Part shown: positions 1 through 6,562 of the stretch, in pieces
Layout: every line of letters starts with the position of its first letter
How positions within the stretch are numbered: position 1 is the stretch's first letter
Origin: Armatimonadota bacterium
GTDB taxonomy: Bacteria > Armatimonadota > HRBIN16
Reading direction: 5' to 3'
Assembly (NCBI GenBank): GCA_028275265.1
Contig: JAPWUZ010000078.1
Coordinates: 1 to 9,811, forward strand
Length of the DNA stretch: 9,811 bases
Notes under the pieces: model-generated
What the model saw: the letters and a program-made list of their open reading frames with translations, nothing else
What the model was told of the DNA's origin: nothing
The model's database searches: none
Made by a program: the position numbers and the translations under genes

Positions 1-253
1 GGACATCGATGGGGTGCGCATCGTTTCCGAAAACGTCAACCGAATCGCCGGCGAGGATACGGGCGTCCTGCTCATCACGCACTACCAGCGCATCCTGCGC
101 TACATCCGCCCGCACTTCGTGCATGTGATGGTGAACGGGCGCATCATCCGCTCCGGCGATGAAAGCCTTGCGCACGAGCTGGAGCAGCGCGGTTACGACT
201 GGATACTGCAAGAGGCGGGCGTCGAAGAGAGAACACTACAGGAGGTGGGTTAA
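1..253 (+). CDS. sufC: SufC, Fe-S cluster assembly ATPase (3' end only)
   Basis: This is the C-terminal 83 residues of SufC, the ABC-type ATPase that binds SufB and SufD and drives cluster assembly in the cytoplasm. The gene is cut by the window edge, so the Walker A, signature and Walker B motifs are not visible. The reading frame (codons from base 2) opens with DIDGVRIVSENVNRI, which matches the stretch just after the Walker B/D-loop in SufC. It continues with LLITHYQRIL, which carries the H-loop (switch) histidine. The end, with HVMVNGRIIRSGD and ELEQRGYDW, is the usual SufC C-terminus. The TAA stop at 251-253 is followed at once by the sufB ATG, in the same frame. The sufB ribosome binding site lies inside the sufC coding sequence, which suggests coupled translation. 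The assignment is firm from motif and neighbours, although the N-terminus is missing. Confidence 0.93.
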   Translation, partial: DIDGVRIVSENVNRIAGEDTGVLLITHYQRILRYIRPHFVHVMVNGRIIRSGDESLAHELEQRGYDWILQEAGVEERTLQEVG

Positions 254-1666
254 ATGACAGCGCCACAGTCTTTGCTGGATGTCGGCACCGATTACCAGTA
301 CGGTTTTCGGGATGAGATAGAGTACGTCTACAAGGCGGAGAAGGGTCTTAACCGCCGCGTGGTGGAGATGATTTCGCATTTCAAGGGTGAGCCAGACTGG
401 ATGCGCCAGTTCCGCCTGCGCGCCTTGGAGATATTCCTGAAGAAGCCAATGCCCACTTGGGGCAACACGCAGCTGCTGAGCGAAATCAACTTCGACGACA
501 TCTATTACTACATCAAGCCTGCTGAGAAGCAAGGCAGGACGTGGGACGAGGTGCCCGAGCAGATTAAGAACACCTTCGAGAAGCTGGGTATCCCCGAGGC
601 GGAGCGCAAGTTCCTGGCGGGCGTGTCCGCGCAGTACGAGTCGGAGGTGGTCTACCACTCCATCCGTGAAGACCTCGAGCGACAGGGCGTCATCTTCATG
701 GACATGGACTCGGGCTTGCGAGAGTATCCCGATTTGGTGCGCCGCTGGTTCGGCAAGGTGATACCCCCCGCCGATAACAAGTTCGCTGCGCTGAACTCGG
801 CGGTGTGGTCGGGTGGTTCGTTCATCTACGTGCCACCGGGGGTGCATGTGGAAATCCCGCTTCAGGCGTACTTCCGTATCAACGCGGAGAACATGGGGCA
901 GTTCGAGCGCACCCTGATTATCGCCGATGAGGGCAGCCGCGTCCATTACATCGAGGGCTGCACCGCGCCTATCTACTCGACCGACTCTCTGCACTCGGCG
1001 GTGGTGGAGCTGGTGGCGCTGAAGGGCGCACACATCCGCTATACCACCGTGCAGAACTGGTCCAAGAACGTGTACAATCTGGTCACCAAGCGAGCAGTGG
1101 CTTACGAGGACGCGACCGTGGAGTGGGTGGACGGAAATCTGGGATCTAAACTGACGATGAAGTACCCGAGCGTCTATATGGTCGGCAAGGGCGCGCGTGG
1201 GGACATCCTGTCGGTCGCCTTCGCCGGTCCGGGGCAGCATCAGGATGCAGGTGCGAAGGTCGTCCATGCCGCGCCGTACACCACGTCCACCGTCGTCTCC
1301 AAGTCCATCAGCAAAGGTGGTGGGCGAACGACCTATCGTGGACTGGTGCAGGTGGATGAGGGCGCGGTCGGCGCGAAGTGCAACGTGCGCTGCGACGCTC
1401 TGTTGCTGGACGAGTTCTCGCGCTCCGATACCTATCCCACCATGAACGTGAAAGAAGACGATGTGCGTATCGAACACGAAGCTACCGTCAGCAAGGTGGG
1501 CGAGGAGCAGCTGTTCTATCTGATGAGCCGAGGGCTGAGCGAACAGGAAGCCACCACCATGATTATCAACGGCTTCTTCGAGCCTTTCGCGAAAGAGCTG
1601 CCGCTGGAGTACGCAGTGGAGTTGAACCGACTCATCGCCTTGGAGATGGAGGGTTCGGTCGGCTAA
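254..1666 (+). CDS. sufB: SufB, Fe-S cluster assembly scaffold protein
   Basis: SufB (470 aa) is the scaffold subunit of the SufBCD complex, which accepts persulfide sulfur and assembles a nascent Fe-S cluster in the cytoplasm. The C-terminal half carries the beta-helix region and the family's functional residues. Cys236 in YIEGCTAP and Gln267/Trp269 in TVQNW correspond to the sulfur-transfer path of E. coli SufB. Cys380 in VRCDALL corresponds to the essential Cys405, which pairs with the SufD histidine. The C-terminal LEMEGSVG is also characteristic. The ATG at 254 directly follows the sufC stop and has a strong AGGAGGT site at 240-246, seven bases upstream. The gene ends in TAATG, overlapping the sufD start by one base. 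The length is slightly below the E. coli protein (about 495 aa) and normal for non-proteobacterial SufB. Residue equivalences are from memory of the family, not from an alignment run here. Confidence 0.97.
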   Translation: MTAPQSLLDVGTDYQYGFRDEIEYVYKAEKGLNRRVVEMISHFKGEPDWMRQFRLRALEIFLKKPMPTWGNTQLLSEINFDDIYYYIKPAEKQGRTWDEVPEQIKNTFEKLGIPEAERKFLAGVSAQYESEVVYHSIREDLERQGVIFMDMDSGLREYPDLVRRWFGKVIPPADNKFAALNSAVWSGGSFIYVPPGVHVEIPLQAYFRINAENMGQFERTLIIADEGSRVHYIEGCTAPIYSTDSLHSAVVELVALKGAHIRYTTVQNWSKNVYNLVTKRAVAYEDATVEWVDGNLGSKLTMKYPSVYMVGKGARGDILSVAFAGPGQHQDAGAKVVHAAPYTTSTVVSKSISKGGGRTTYRGLVQVDEGAVGAKCNVRCDALLLDEFSRSDTYPTMNVKEDDVRIEHEATVSKVGEEQLFYLMSRGLSEQEATTMIINGFFEPFAKELPLEYAVELNRLIALEMEGSVG

Positions 1667-2994
1667 TGAAGGATACATTGACCACCACCAGCCCCGCAGG
1701 GCTGGAGCTGATAGAAGCCATCAGTCGGCACTTAGCGGAGCCGGAGTGGGCGGTCGCGCACCGGCGAGCAGCTTGGAACCGCTTCTGGGAGACGCCCACT
1801 CCCCCGCGCACCCATGAACACTGGCGGCGCACCGACATCAGTCATCTGGTGCTGGAAGAGATTGTGCCTGCCCTGCCCGCGGAGCATCGTTCTCTTCCCG
1901 AGTGGCTGGACAACACGATTCACGGTGCTGCACGCCGCGTCGGCGGAACGCTGGCTTTTCTGGATGGCACACTGGTCTATGAGCGCATCACGGATAGTGT
2001 GCGCAAAGCCGGGGTGGTGTTCACCAGCTGGTCGCAGGCGGTACAGCAACATCCCGACATTATCCGCCGCGCCTTAGAAAGCGTGGATTATGACCCAGCC
2101 GATGAGAAATTCACCGCTATGGCGCGTGCCTACGCGACTGGTGGCACGGTGTTGATTGTGCCGCGCGGGGTGAAGGTGAACCTGCCCTTACAAGCGTTCT
2201 TTGCGGTGGAAGACGCGCGGGCTGTGTTCCCCCATACGCTGGTGATTGTGGAAGAGGGCGCGCGCGTCACATTGCTGGACGGCATGGTCTCGCCCGACCT
2301 GCCTTCGCGCGCCTTTGGTAGCGGTGTGGCTGACCTGATTCTGGGTGAGGGTGCGGAGCTCACCTACGTACTGTTCCAGCAATGGGGACAGGGTATGGAG
2401 TACTTCCACCACCAGCGAGCGGTGCTTGGCAAGGATTCTCATCTCACCACCATTACCGTCGCTCTGGGGGCGTCTTTAAGCAAAGCCACTATAGAGTCCC
2501 TGCTTTGCTCTCCAGGCGCGGTGAGCGATATGCTGGGCGTGGTGTTCGGCGATGGCAATCAGCATTTCGATCACCACACGGTGCAGCTGCACACCGTCGG
2601 CAATACCACCAGCGACCTGCTTTTCAAGGTCGCCCTAGACGAGCAGGCATACTCCGCCTACAGTGGCTTGATTCGCATCGATCCGGGCGCGCAGAAGGCA
2701 AACGCCTACCAGCGCAACGAAAATCTGGTGCTGAGCAGTTCGGCACACGCCGAAACGTTGCCCAATCTGGAGATCGAGGCAAACGATGTGCGCTGCACGC
2801 ATGGCGCAACGGTTGCCCCGGTAGACACAGAGCAAATGTTCTACCTGATGAGCCGAGGGATGCCACCGCGCGATGCGAAGCGGCTTATCGTGGAAGGGTT
2901 CTTGCAGCCGGTACTGGACCGCATCCCGGCAAAGAGCCTGCGCGAGATGGTCAGCGCGAAGGTAGATGAGAAGATTGCCCGCAGGAGGTTCTGA
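1666..2994 (+). CDS. sufD: SufD, Fe-S cluster assembly protein
   Basis: SufD (442 aa) is the SufB paralogue that completes the SufBCD scaffold and contributes to iron acquisition and cluster formation. The C-terminal half resembles SufB: GLIRIDPGAQKANAYQRN, then CTHGATVAPVDTEQMFYLMSRG. His379 in CTHGAT corresponds to E. coli SufD His360, the proposed partner of the SufB essential cysteine. The cysteine of the SufB VRCDALL motif is absent here, as expected for SufD. The reading frame is open further upstream, to 1378, but that part lies inside sufB. The ATG at 1666 was chosen because it overlaps the sufB stop (TAATG), has GGAGGG at 1648-1653, and starts a normal SufD N-terminus (LELIEAISRHLAEPEWAVAH). 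A short hairpin covers codons about 8-14. A Rieske gene follows, with its start 7 bases after the sufD stop. Confidence 0.95.
   Translation: MKDTLTTTSPAGLELIEAISRHLAEPEWAVAHRRAAWNRFWETPTPPRTHEHWRRTDISHLVLEEIVPALPAEHRSLPEWLDNTIHGAARRVGGTLAFLDGTLVYERITDSVRKAGVVFTSWSQAVQQHPDIIRRALESVDYDPADEKFTAMARAYATGGTVLIVPRGVKVNLPLQAFFAVEDARAVFPHTLVIVEEGARVTLLDGMVSPDLPSRAFGSGVADLILGEGAELTYVLFQQWGQGMEYFHHQRAVLGKDSHLTTITVALGASLSKATIESLLCSPGAVSDMLGVVFGDGNQHFDHHTVQLHTVGNTTSDLLFKVALDEQAYSAYSGLIRIDPGAQKANAYQRNENLVLSSSAHAETLPNLEIEANDVRCTHGATVAPVDTEQMFYLMSRGMPPRDAKRLIVEGFLQPVLDRIPAKSLREMVSAKVDEKIARRRF
1688..1705 (+). promoter_or_regulatory. Hairpin in the first codons of sufD
   Basis: A perfect 7-bp inverted repeat lies just inside sufD: CCAGCCC at 1688-1694, loop CGCA, GGGCTGG at 1699-1705. 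It starts about 20 bases after the sufD ATG. A structure here could slow ribosome entry or act as an mRNA stability or processing boundary, tuning SufD relative to SufB. No folding energy was computed and it could be a chance product of GC-rich coding sequence. Confidence 0.3.
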
Positions 2995-2999
2995 GTGGA

Positions 3000-3017
3000 C
3001 TATGCGCTTCCGTATAG
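3000..3017 (+). promoter_or_regulatory. Hairpin enclosing the start codon of the Rieske gene
   Basis: Bases 3000-3006 (CTATGCG) can pair with 3011-3017 (CGTATAG) around a CTTC loop, giving a 7-bp stem with one G-U pair. The ATG at 3002-3004 is entirely within the 5' arm, while the AGGAGG site at 2983-2988 stays free. The structure could reduce independent initiation and make translation depend on ribosomes finishing sufD just upstream. It was found by eye and its stability was not calculated. Confidence 0.3.
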
Positions 3018-3313
3018 CCAGCGTCTCGGAGGTGGAGGTCGGCAGGGCAGTCGCTGTTGAGGTGAACGGTAGGAGGATAGCTCTCTGCCGCCCCGCCCCT
3101 GATGAGTTCTACGCGATCGACGATACCTGTTCGCACGCATTGGCTTCGCTGAGCGAGGGCGAACTGATGGAATACGAGATCGAATGCCCGCGACACGGGG
3201 CGCACTTTGACATCCGAACCGGAGAGGCACTGACGCTGCCCGCGACTAAACCGGTTCGAACGTACCGCGTCGCTGTCGATAACGGCGAAATACACATCGA
3301 GCTTCCTGACTAG
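3002..3313 (+). CDS. Rieske-type [2Fe-2S] ferredoxin of the SUF operon
   Basis: A small soluble Rieske ferredoxin of 103 aa, in the class of NirD/BphF-like single-domain proteins often annotated as non-heme oxygenase ferredoxin subunits. The cluster motif is complete: Cys43-x-His45 in DTCSHA and Cys62-x-x-His65 in CPRHGAHFD, with 16 residues between, which is the normal spacing. There is no membrane anchor or signal peptide, so it should be cytoplasmic. The ATG at 3002 was chosen because it gives the usual N-terminus (MRFRIASVSEV) and sits behind AGGAGG at 2983-2988. The frame opens further upstream, inside sufD. Rieske genes next to sufD or sufS occur in other SUF operons with SufU, such as actinobacterial ones. 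A role as electron donor for cluster assembly, or as a dedicated client, is inference. Confidence 0.92.
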   Translation: MRFRIASVSEVEVGRAVAVEVNGRRIALCRPAPDEFYAIDDTCSHALASLSEGELMEYEIECPRHGAHFDIRTGEALTLPATKPVRTYRVAVDNGEIHIELPD

Positions 3314-3324
3314 GGGGTTCTTAG

Positions 3325-3339
3325 AGCCTGACACAGGCT
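3325..3339 (+). promoter_or_regulatory. Intercistronic hairpin upstream of sufS
   Basis: The 40-base gap between the Rieske gene and sufS is the longest inside this operon. It holds a perfect 6-bp inverted repeat, AGCCTG at 3325-3330 and CAGGCT at 3334-3339 with an ACA loop. The GGAGG ribosome binding site of sufS begins at 3341, one base after the stem. No T-run follows, so this is not a standard terminator. It may be an RNA processing, stability or translation-control element, but it is short. Confidence 0.35.
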
Positions 3340-3353
3340 GGGAGGTAGGATCG

Positions 3354-4613
3354 ATGATGACATCCCTGCAAACGCAGTTAAAATACGACGTGGAGGCAAT
3401 CCGCGCCGACTTCCCCATCCTTCAGCGGCGGGTCAACGGTCACCCGCTGGTATACCTGGACAACGCCGCGACATCCCAGAAGCCGCGCCAGGTCATCGAT
3501 GCCCTCGTGCACTACTATGAGTTTACGAACGCCAACGTGCATCGAGGACTGCACACACTGGCGGAAGAGGCTACCGAAGCCTATGAATCCGCCCGTGCGA
3601 AGGTAGCGCGCTTCATCGGTGCGGAGCCGGAAAGCGTGGTGTTCACCCGCAACGCTACCGAAGCGATTAACCTGGTGGCGTATGCTTGGGGTCTGGCGAA
3701 CCTGAAAAGCGGCGACCGCATTGTGCTGACCGAGATGGAACATCACTCCAACATCGTGCCCTGGCAGCTGATTGCTCGTCTCACGGGGGCACAACTGCAC
3801 TACGTGCCATTCACGCCAGAGGGCGAGATGGACATGGAGGCTCTCGACAACGCCTTGAGGCAGGAACCGAAGCTGGTCGCCATCGTCCACGTCTCCAACG
3901 TACTCGGCACGGTCAACCCCGTGGAGGAGATTACTCGAAAGGCGCACGCGGTGGGTGCAAAGGTGCTGATTGATGGCGCGCAGGCAGTGCCCCACAAGCC
4001 AGTGGACGTCACACGGATAGGCTGTGACTTCTACGCTTTCTCCGGGCACAAGATGCTGGCACCCACCGGTATCGGTGCGCTGTACGCTCGGCGCGAACTG
4101 CTAGAGGAGATGCCCCCGTTCATGGGTGGAGGCAGTATGATCCGCCGCGTGACGCACGAGTTCAGCACGTGGGCAGACATCCCCACCAAGTTTGAAGCGG
4201 GAACCCCCAACATCGCCGACGCCATCGGCTTTGGGGCGGCGGTGGACTACCTGCAGCACGTCGGCATGGAAGCCATCCGGCAGCATGAACAACGGCTCAC
4301 GGCGGAGGCGCTGCGCCTTCTCGAAGCCGAAGAGGACATCGTAGTTTATGGACCGCGTGACCCGCAGCGACGCTGCGGGCTGGTCTCTTTCAACTTCAAG
4401 CATGTCCATCCCCATGATGTAGCACAGGTACTCGATGCACGGGGTATCGCCATCCGCGCGGGACACCACTGTTGCCAGATTATCATGCGCCGACTGGATG
4501 TCACCGCTACTGCACGCGCCAGTTTTTACCTGTATAATACGATAGAGGAGATCCACACCTTCGTGGAGGCTCTGGACGACGTCAGGAAGGTTTTTGGCAA
4601 ATATGGTGGATGA
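3354..4613 (+). CDS. sufS: SufS, group II cysteine desulfurase
   Basis: SufS (419 aa) is a PLP-dependent cysteine desulfurase that converts cysteine to alanine and holds the released sulfur as a persulfide for SufU. Lys233 in FYAFSGHKM is the PLP Schiff-base lysine. The active-site cysteine is Cys373 in RAGHHCC, on the short loop typical of group II enzymes. His354 in HPHDVAQVLD matches the B. subtilis SufS histidine that takes part in zinc exchange with SufU. The N-terminal IRADFPIL and YLDNAATSQKP are also typical. An unusual point is the second cysteine, Cys374, right after the catalytic one, and QI in place of the common QP that follows. The ATG at 3354 lies 8 bases after GGAGG (3341-3345); a second ATG at 3357 is equally possible. 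The 3' end overlaps the start of sufU. Confidence 0.97.
   Translation: MMTSLQTQLKYDVEAIRADFPILQRRVNGHPLVYLDNAATSQKPRQVIDALVHYYEFTNANVHRGLHTLAEEATEAYESARAKVARFIGAEPESVVFTRNATEAINLVAYAWGLANLKSGDRIVLTEMEHHSNIVPWQLIARLTGAQLHYVPFTPEGEMDMEALDNALRQEPKLVAIVHVSNVLGTVNPVEEITRKAHAVGAKVLIDGAQAVPHKPVDVTRIGCDFYAFSGHKMLAPTGIGALYARRELLEEMPPFMGGGSMIRRVTHEFSTWADIPTKFEAGTPNIADAIGFGAAVDYLQHVGMEAIRQHEQRLTAEALRLLEAEEDIVVYGPRDPQRRCGLVSFNFKHVHPHDVAQVLDARGIAIRAGHHCCQIIMRRLDVTATARASFYLYNTIEEIHTFVEALDDVRKVFGKYGG
4361..4379 (+). repeat. GC-rich inverted repeat inside sufS
   Basis: An almost uninterrupted palindrome, CCCGCAGC at 4361-4368 and GCTGCGGG at 4372-4379 with a GAC loop, gives an 8-bp, mostly GC hairpin. It lies in sufS codons for DPQRRCG, just before GLVSFNF. 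From memory, this loop is shorter in B. subtilis SufS. The structure could be a pause site or a small inserted repeat, or coincidence in GC-rich coding DNA. Confidence 0.35.
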
Positions 4614-5022
4614 TGAACTCTACCGTGAAATCATTCTGGAGCACTATCACCATCCGCGTTATAAGGGTGCGCTGCCCGATGCCAACCTCACCGCCGAAGG
4701 GATGAACCCCCTGTGCGGCGACGAGCTCACGCTCTATTTGAAGACGGACGGAGACAGGATTGTGGAGGCGCGCTTTGATGGGCGAGGTTGTTCTATCAGC
4801 CAGGCGTCTGCTTCCATGCTGACGGAAGCGATACGCGGATTGACTGTGGATGAGGCAAAGGCGCTGCTGGAACGAGTCAAAGCAATGCTCACGGGCTCAC
4901 CACACGAACCCTTCGACGAGGATGACGACTTGAGTGCGCTGGAAGGGGTGAAGAAGTATCCGGTGCGCATCAAGTGTGCTTTGCTGGCATGGACGACTCT
5001 GGAGGAGATTCTCCACAAATAA
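4603..5022 (+). CDS. sufU: SufU, zinc-dependent sulfur relay protein
   Basis: SufU (139 aa) takes the persulfide from SufS and passes it to the SufBCD scaffold. It resembles IscU in fold but binds zinc instead of acting mainly as a scaffold. The zinc ligands Cys38 and Asp40 (NPLCGDE), Cys63 (GRGCSISQAS) and Cys125 (VRIKCALL) are all present, with the same spacing as Cys41, Asp43, Cys66 and Cys128 of B. subtilis SufU. The segment of about 60 residues between the last two cysteines contains the insertion that separates SufU from IscU (LLERVKAMLTG, PFDEDDDLSALEGV). I chose ATG 4603 because AGGAAGG at 4584-4590 lies 12 bases upstream; a TTG at 4594 in the same frame sits too close to that site. 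The start overlaps sufS by 11 bases, so the two partners are probably translationally coupled. Confidence 0.95.
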   Translation: MVDDELYREIILEHYHHPRYKGALPDANLTAEGMNPLCGDELTLYLKTDGDRIVEARFDGRGCSISQASASMLTEAIRGLTVDEAKALLERVKAMLTGSPHEPFDEDDDLSALEGVKKYPVRIKCALLAWTTLEEILHK

Positions 5023-5034
5023 CGGGAGTGCGGT

Positions 5035-5355
5035 ATGGCACTGACACACGAACAGGAAACACAAATCCGTGAACGGCTGATGACCGTATACGACCCGGAA
5101 CTGGGCATCGATATCGTCAATTTGGGTCTGGTATATGGTATCGACAGGGATGACGAGGGCAACGTGCTTATCACCATGACGCTGACCAGCCCGGGTTGCC
5201 CTATCGGACCTATGCTGGAAGAGATGATTCGCGAGCGGTTGTCCGAGCTGCCCTTTGTGAAGGAAACTTACGTGCAGCTGGTGTGGCAACCGCGTTGGGA
5301 CCCGCGCGTGCACTGCAGTGAGGAGGCAAAGCTGGCGCTGGGCATCTGGGACTGA
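5035..5355 (+). CDS. sufT: SufT/MIP18-like Fe-S maturation factor (DUF59 family)
   Basis: A 106-aa single-domain protein of the DUF59 (FeS_assembly_P) family, which includes bacterial SufT and relates to eukaryotic MIP18/CIA2. The family helps deliver or mature Fe-S clusters on client proteins; the exact biochemistry is not settled. The signature is clear: YDPELGIDIVNLGLVYGI, then MTLTSPGCPIGP with the conserved Cys55, then VWQPRWDP near the end. A second cysteine, Cys94 (RVHCSEEAK), lies in the C-terminal segment. The ATG at 5035 has GGGAG at 5024-5028 and follows sufU by 12 bases, which makes it the last gene of the operon. The symbol sufT rests on family and position. Other DUF59 proteins, such as PaaD or the N-terminal domain of Mrp/ApbC, are less likely here because this is a lone domain beside sufU. 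Confidence 0.88.
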   Translation: MALTHEQETQIRERLMTVYDPELGIDIVNLGLVYGIDRDDEGNVLITMTLTSPGCPIGPMLEEMIRERLSELPFVKETYVQLVWQPRWDPRVHCSEEAKLALGIWD

Positions 5356-5393
5356 GCGGGCTGGCATGAGCGATTGCTCACAGGGATACCCGC
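5356..5393. terminator. Possible bidirectional terminator between convergent operons
   Basis: The 41 bases between the sufT-like stop and the stop of the opposite-strand dehydrogenase hold a two-part hairpin. The outer arms GCGGG (5356-5360) and CCCGC (5389-5393) enclose a perfect inner stem TGAGC (5367-5371) and GCTCA (5376-5380) with a GATT loop. There is an internal loop of 6 and 8 bases and no T-run on either strand. Its placement fits a shared terminator, but the structure is imperfect, so the call is tentative. Confidence 0.35.
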
Positions 5394-5396
5394 CGT

Positions 5397-6560
5397 TTAG
5401 TTCCCCAGCCGGGCATACGCTTCTAAAATGCACTGATGCATGGGCATGTCGGCAGTGATGCCCGTCAGCCTTGCCAGTACCGCAGAGACGCCCTCCTGCT
5501 CGATACGCCTTTGCAGTGCCACTGCGGATTCATCTTTCGGGTTGTCGTACCGCAAAGCGGCGGCGATGACAGTACAAAAGGCCCTCGGCTCTACGCCGTG
5601 CTCCCACAGCAGTCTTGCCGCCCCAACCAGTCGGTCGTCAGGACGCAGCTTGCGCTCCGGGTCACGCGCTACCCGCGCTACCGTGTCACCCAGTGCGACG
5701 TTCTCAAAACGACGGTACAGGTCCAGCACATGTTCTCGCATCTCTTCGTGGGTAAACCCGTGCTTGCGTGCGAGTACGTCGCTCACCGCCTGCATGGCTT
5801 CATCCAGCACGGAACGTATCCATTCGTCTCTCATTGCCTCATACACATAGGTATAGCCCTTCAGCCAGCCCAGGTACCCCAGCGTGGCGTGTGCCGCGTT
5901 ATGCACGAACAGCTTGCGCTCCACATACCCGGCAAAGTTCTGCACCGGCTCCAGGCCAACGATAGGCGGAATCTCACCCTTTATCGCCTGCGCGTTCACC
6001 GGTAGCCTTTTATACGCTTCCACTTTAATCGCCAGCGGGTCGGCTTGCTTTTCTTCCGGTGTCATGACAGGTACCATTCGACTCACCACGCACAACACAA
6101 AACCGATGTGTGAGCGCACGTACTCGTGCAGTTCGGCAGGCAAATGCTCCAGAACTTTCTCATACAACATCTGGTCTGCGTCAATCTGGTTCTCGCAGAT
6201 GAGTAGGTTCAGGGGGGGACAACTTGGACGTTGGCTGCGTAGTGCGATACCCTGTGCCAGCAAAGGGGCTATCTGATGGAGCGCATGGACACCCACCGCG
6301 GTACAGGCAATGCTCGCGCGAGCCACCTCCTGCGCTACCTGTTGAACATCCTCACTGTGAACAGCGCGGATGTTCGTAATCTCTACATCTTCTCCATTGT
6401 CCACGATGTGGATAACGTATTTCTTGCGGCGGTTAATCTCCTCCACCAGCGACGGCACAGCCTCTACAAAAACCACCTCATACCCGGACTCGTGAAACAG
6501 TTGAGCCGTGAAACCACGCCCGATGTTGCCCGCGCCGAACTGCACCGCAACGCGCTCCAT
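5397..6560 (-). CDS. mtlD: MtlD-family polyol-phosphate dehydrogenase (mannitol-1-phosphate 5-dehydrogenase-like)
   Basis: A 387-aa protein of the long-chain mannitol dehydrogenase family, closest in layout to mannitol-1-phosphate 5-dehydrogenase, which interconverts mannitol 1-phosphate and fructose 6-phosphate with NAD. The N-terminal FGAGNIGRGF (residues 8-17) is the nucleotide-binding loop. The catalytic motif ERKLFVHNAAH carries Lys216, Asn221 and His224. The length is typical (E. coli MtlD is 382 aa). Two places diverge from what I recall of true MtlD: SRMVP instead of DRIVP (160-164), and YKRLPVNAQAIKG (183-194) where the family has an EW-containing segment. The substrate may therefore differ. 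No mannitol PTS or regulator gene is visible nearby. The ATG at 6558-6560 lies two bases after the cdd stop, with GGGAGGAA at 6568-6575 on the minus strand. The family call is firm and the substrate is uncertain. Confidence 0.85.
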   Translation of the reverse strand: MERVAVQFGAGNIGRGFTAQLFHESGYEVVFVEAVPSLVEEINRRKKYVIHIVDNGEDVEITNIRAVHSEDVQQVAQEVARASIACTAVGVHALHQIAPLLAQGIALRSQRPSCPPLNLLICENQIDADQMLYEKVLEHLPAELHEYVRSHIGFVLCVVSRMVPVMTPEEKQADPLAIKVEAYKRLPVNAQAIKGEIPPIVGLEPVQNFAGYVERKLFVHNAAHATLGYLGWLKGYTYVYEAMRDEWIRSVLDEAMQAVSDVLARKHGFTHEEMREHVLDLYRRFENVALGDTVARVARDPERKLRPDDRLVGAARLLWEHGVEPRAFCTVIAAALRYDNPKDESAVALQRRIEQEGVSAVLARLTGITADMPMHQCILEAYARLGN

Positions 6561-6562
6561 GC

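Noticed and set aside
1378..1665. Upstream extension of the sufD frame inside sufB
   Set aside because: The extension is an out-of-frame shadow of sufB with Arg-rich sequence. The true SufD N-terminus begins at 1666 with a ribosome binding site.
236..1678. 480-codon open frame antisense to sufB
   Set aside because: It is in exact codon register with sufB, so its stops would need sense codons TTA, CTA or TCA, which are rare in GC-rich genes. Its His/Arg/Leu-rich translation matches no family I know.
4531..4538. TGTATAAT, a perfect -10-like hexamer upstream of sufU
   Set aside because: It encodes the conserved LYNT of SufS, so protein constraint explains it. There is no convincing -35 match, and TG lacks the one-base gap of an extended -10.
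5436..6005. 189-codon plus-strand frame opposite the mtlD-like gene
   Set aside because: It has the same codon-register explanation, and the minus-strand protein has clear family motifs.
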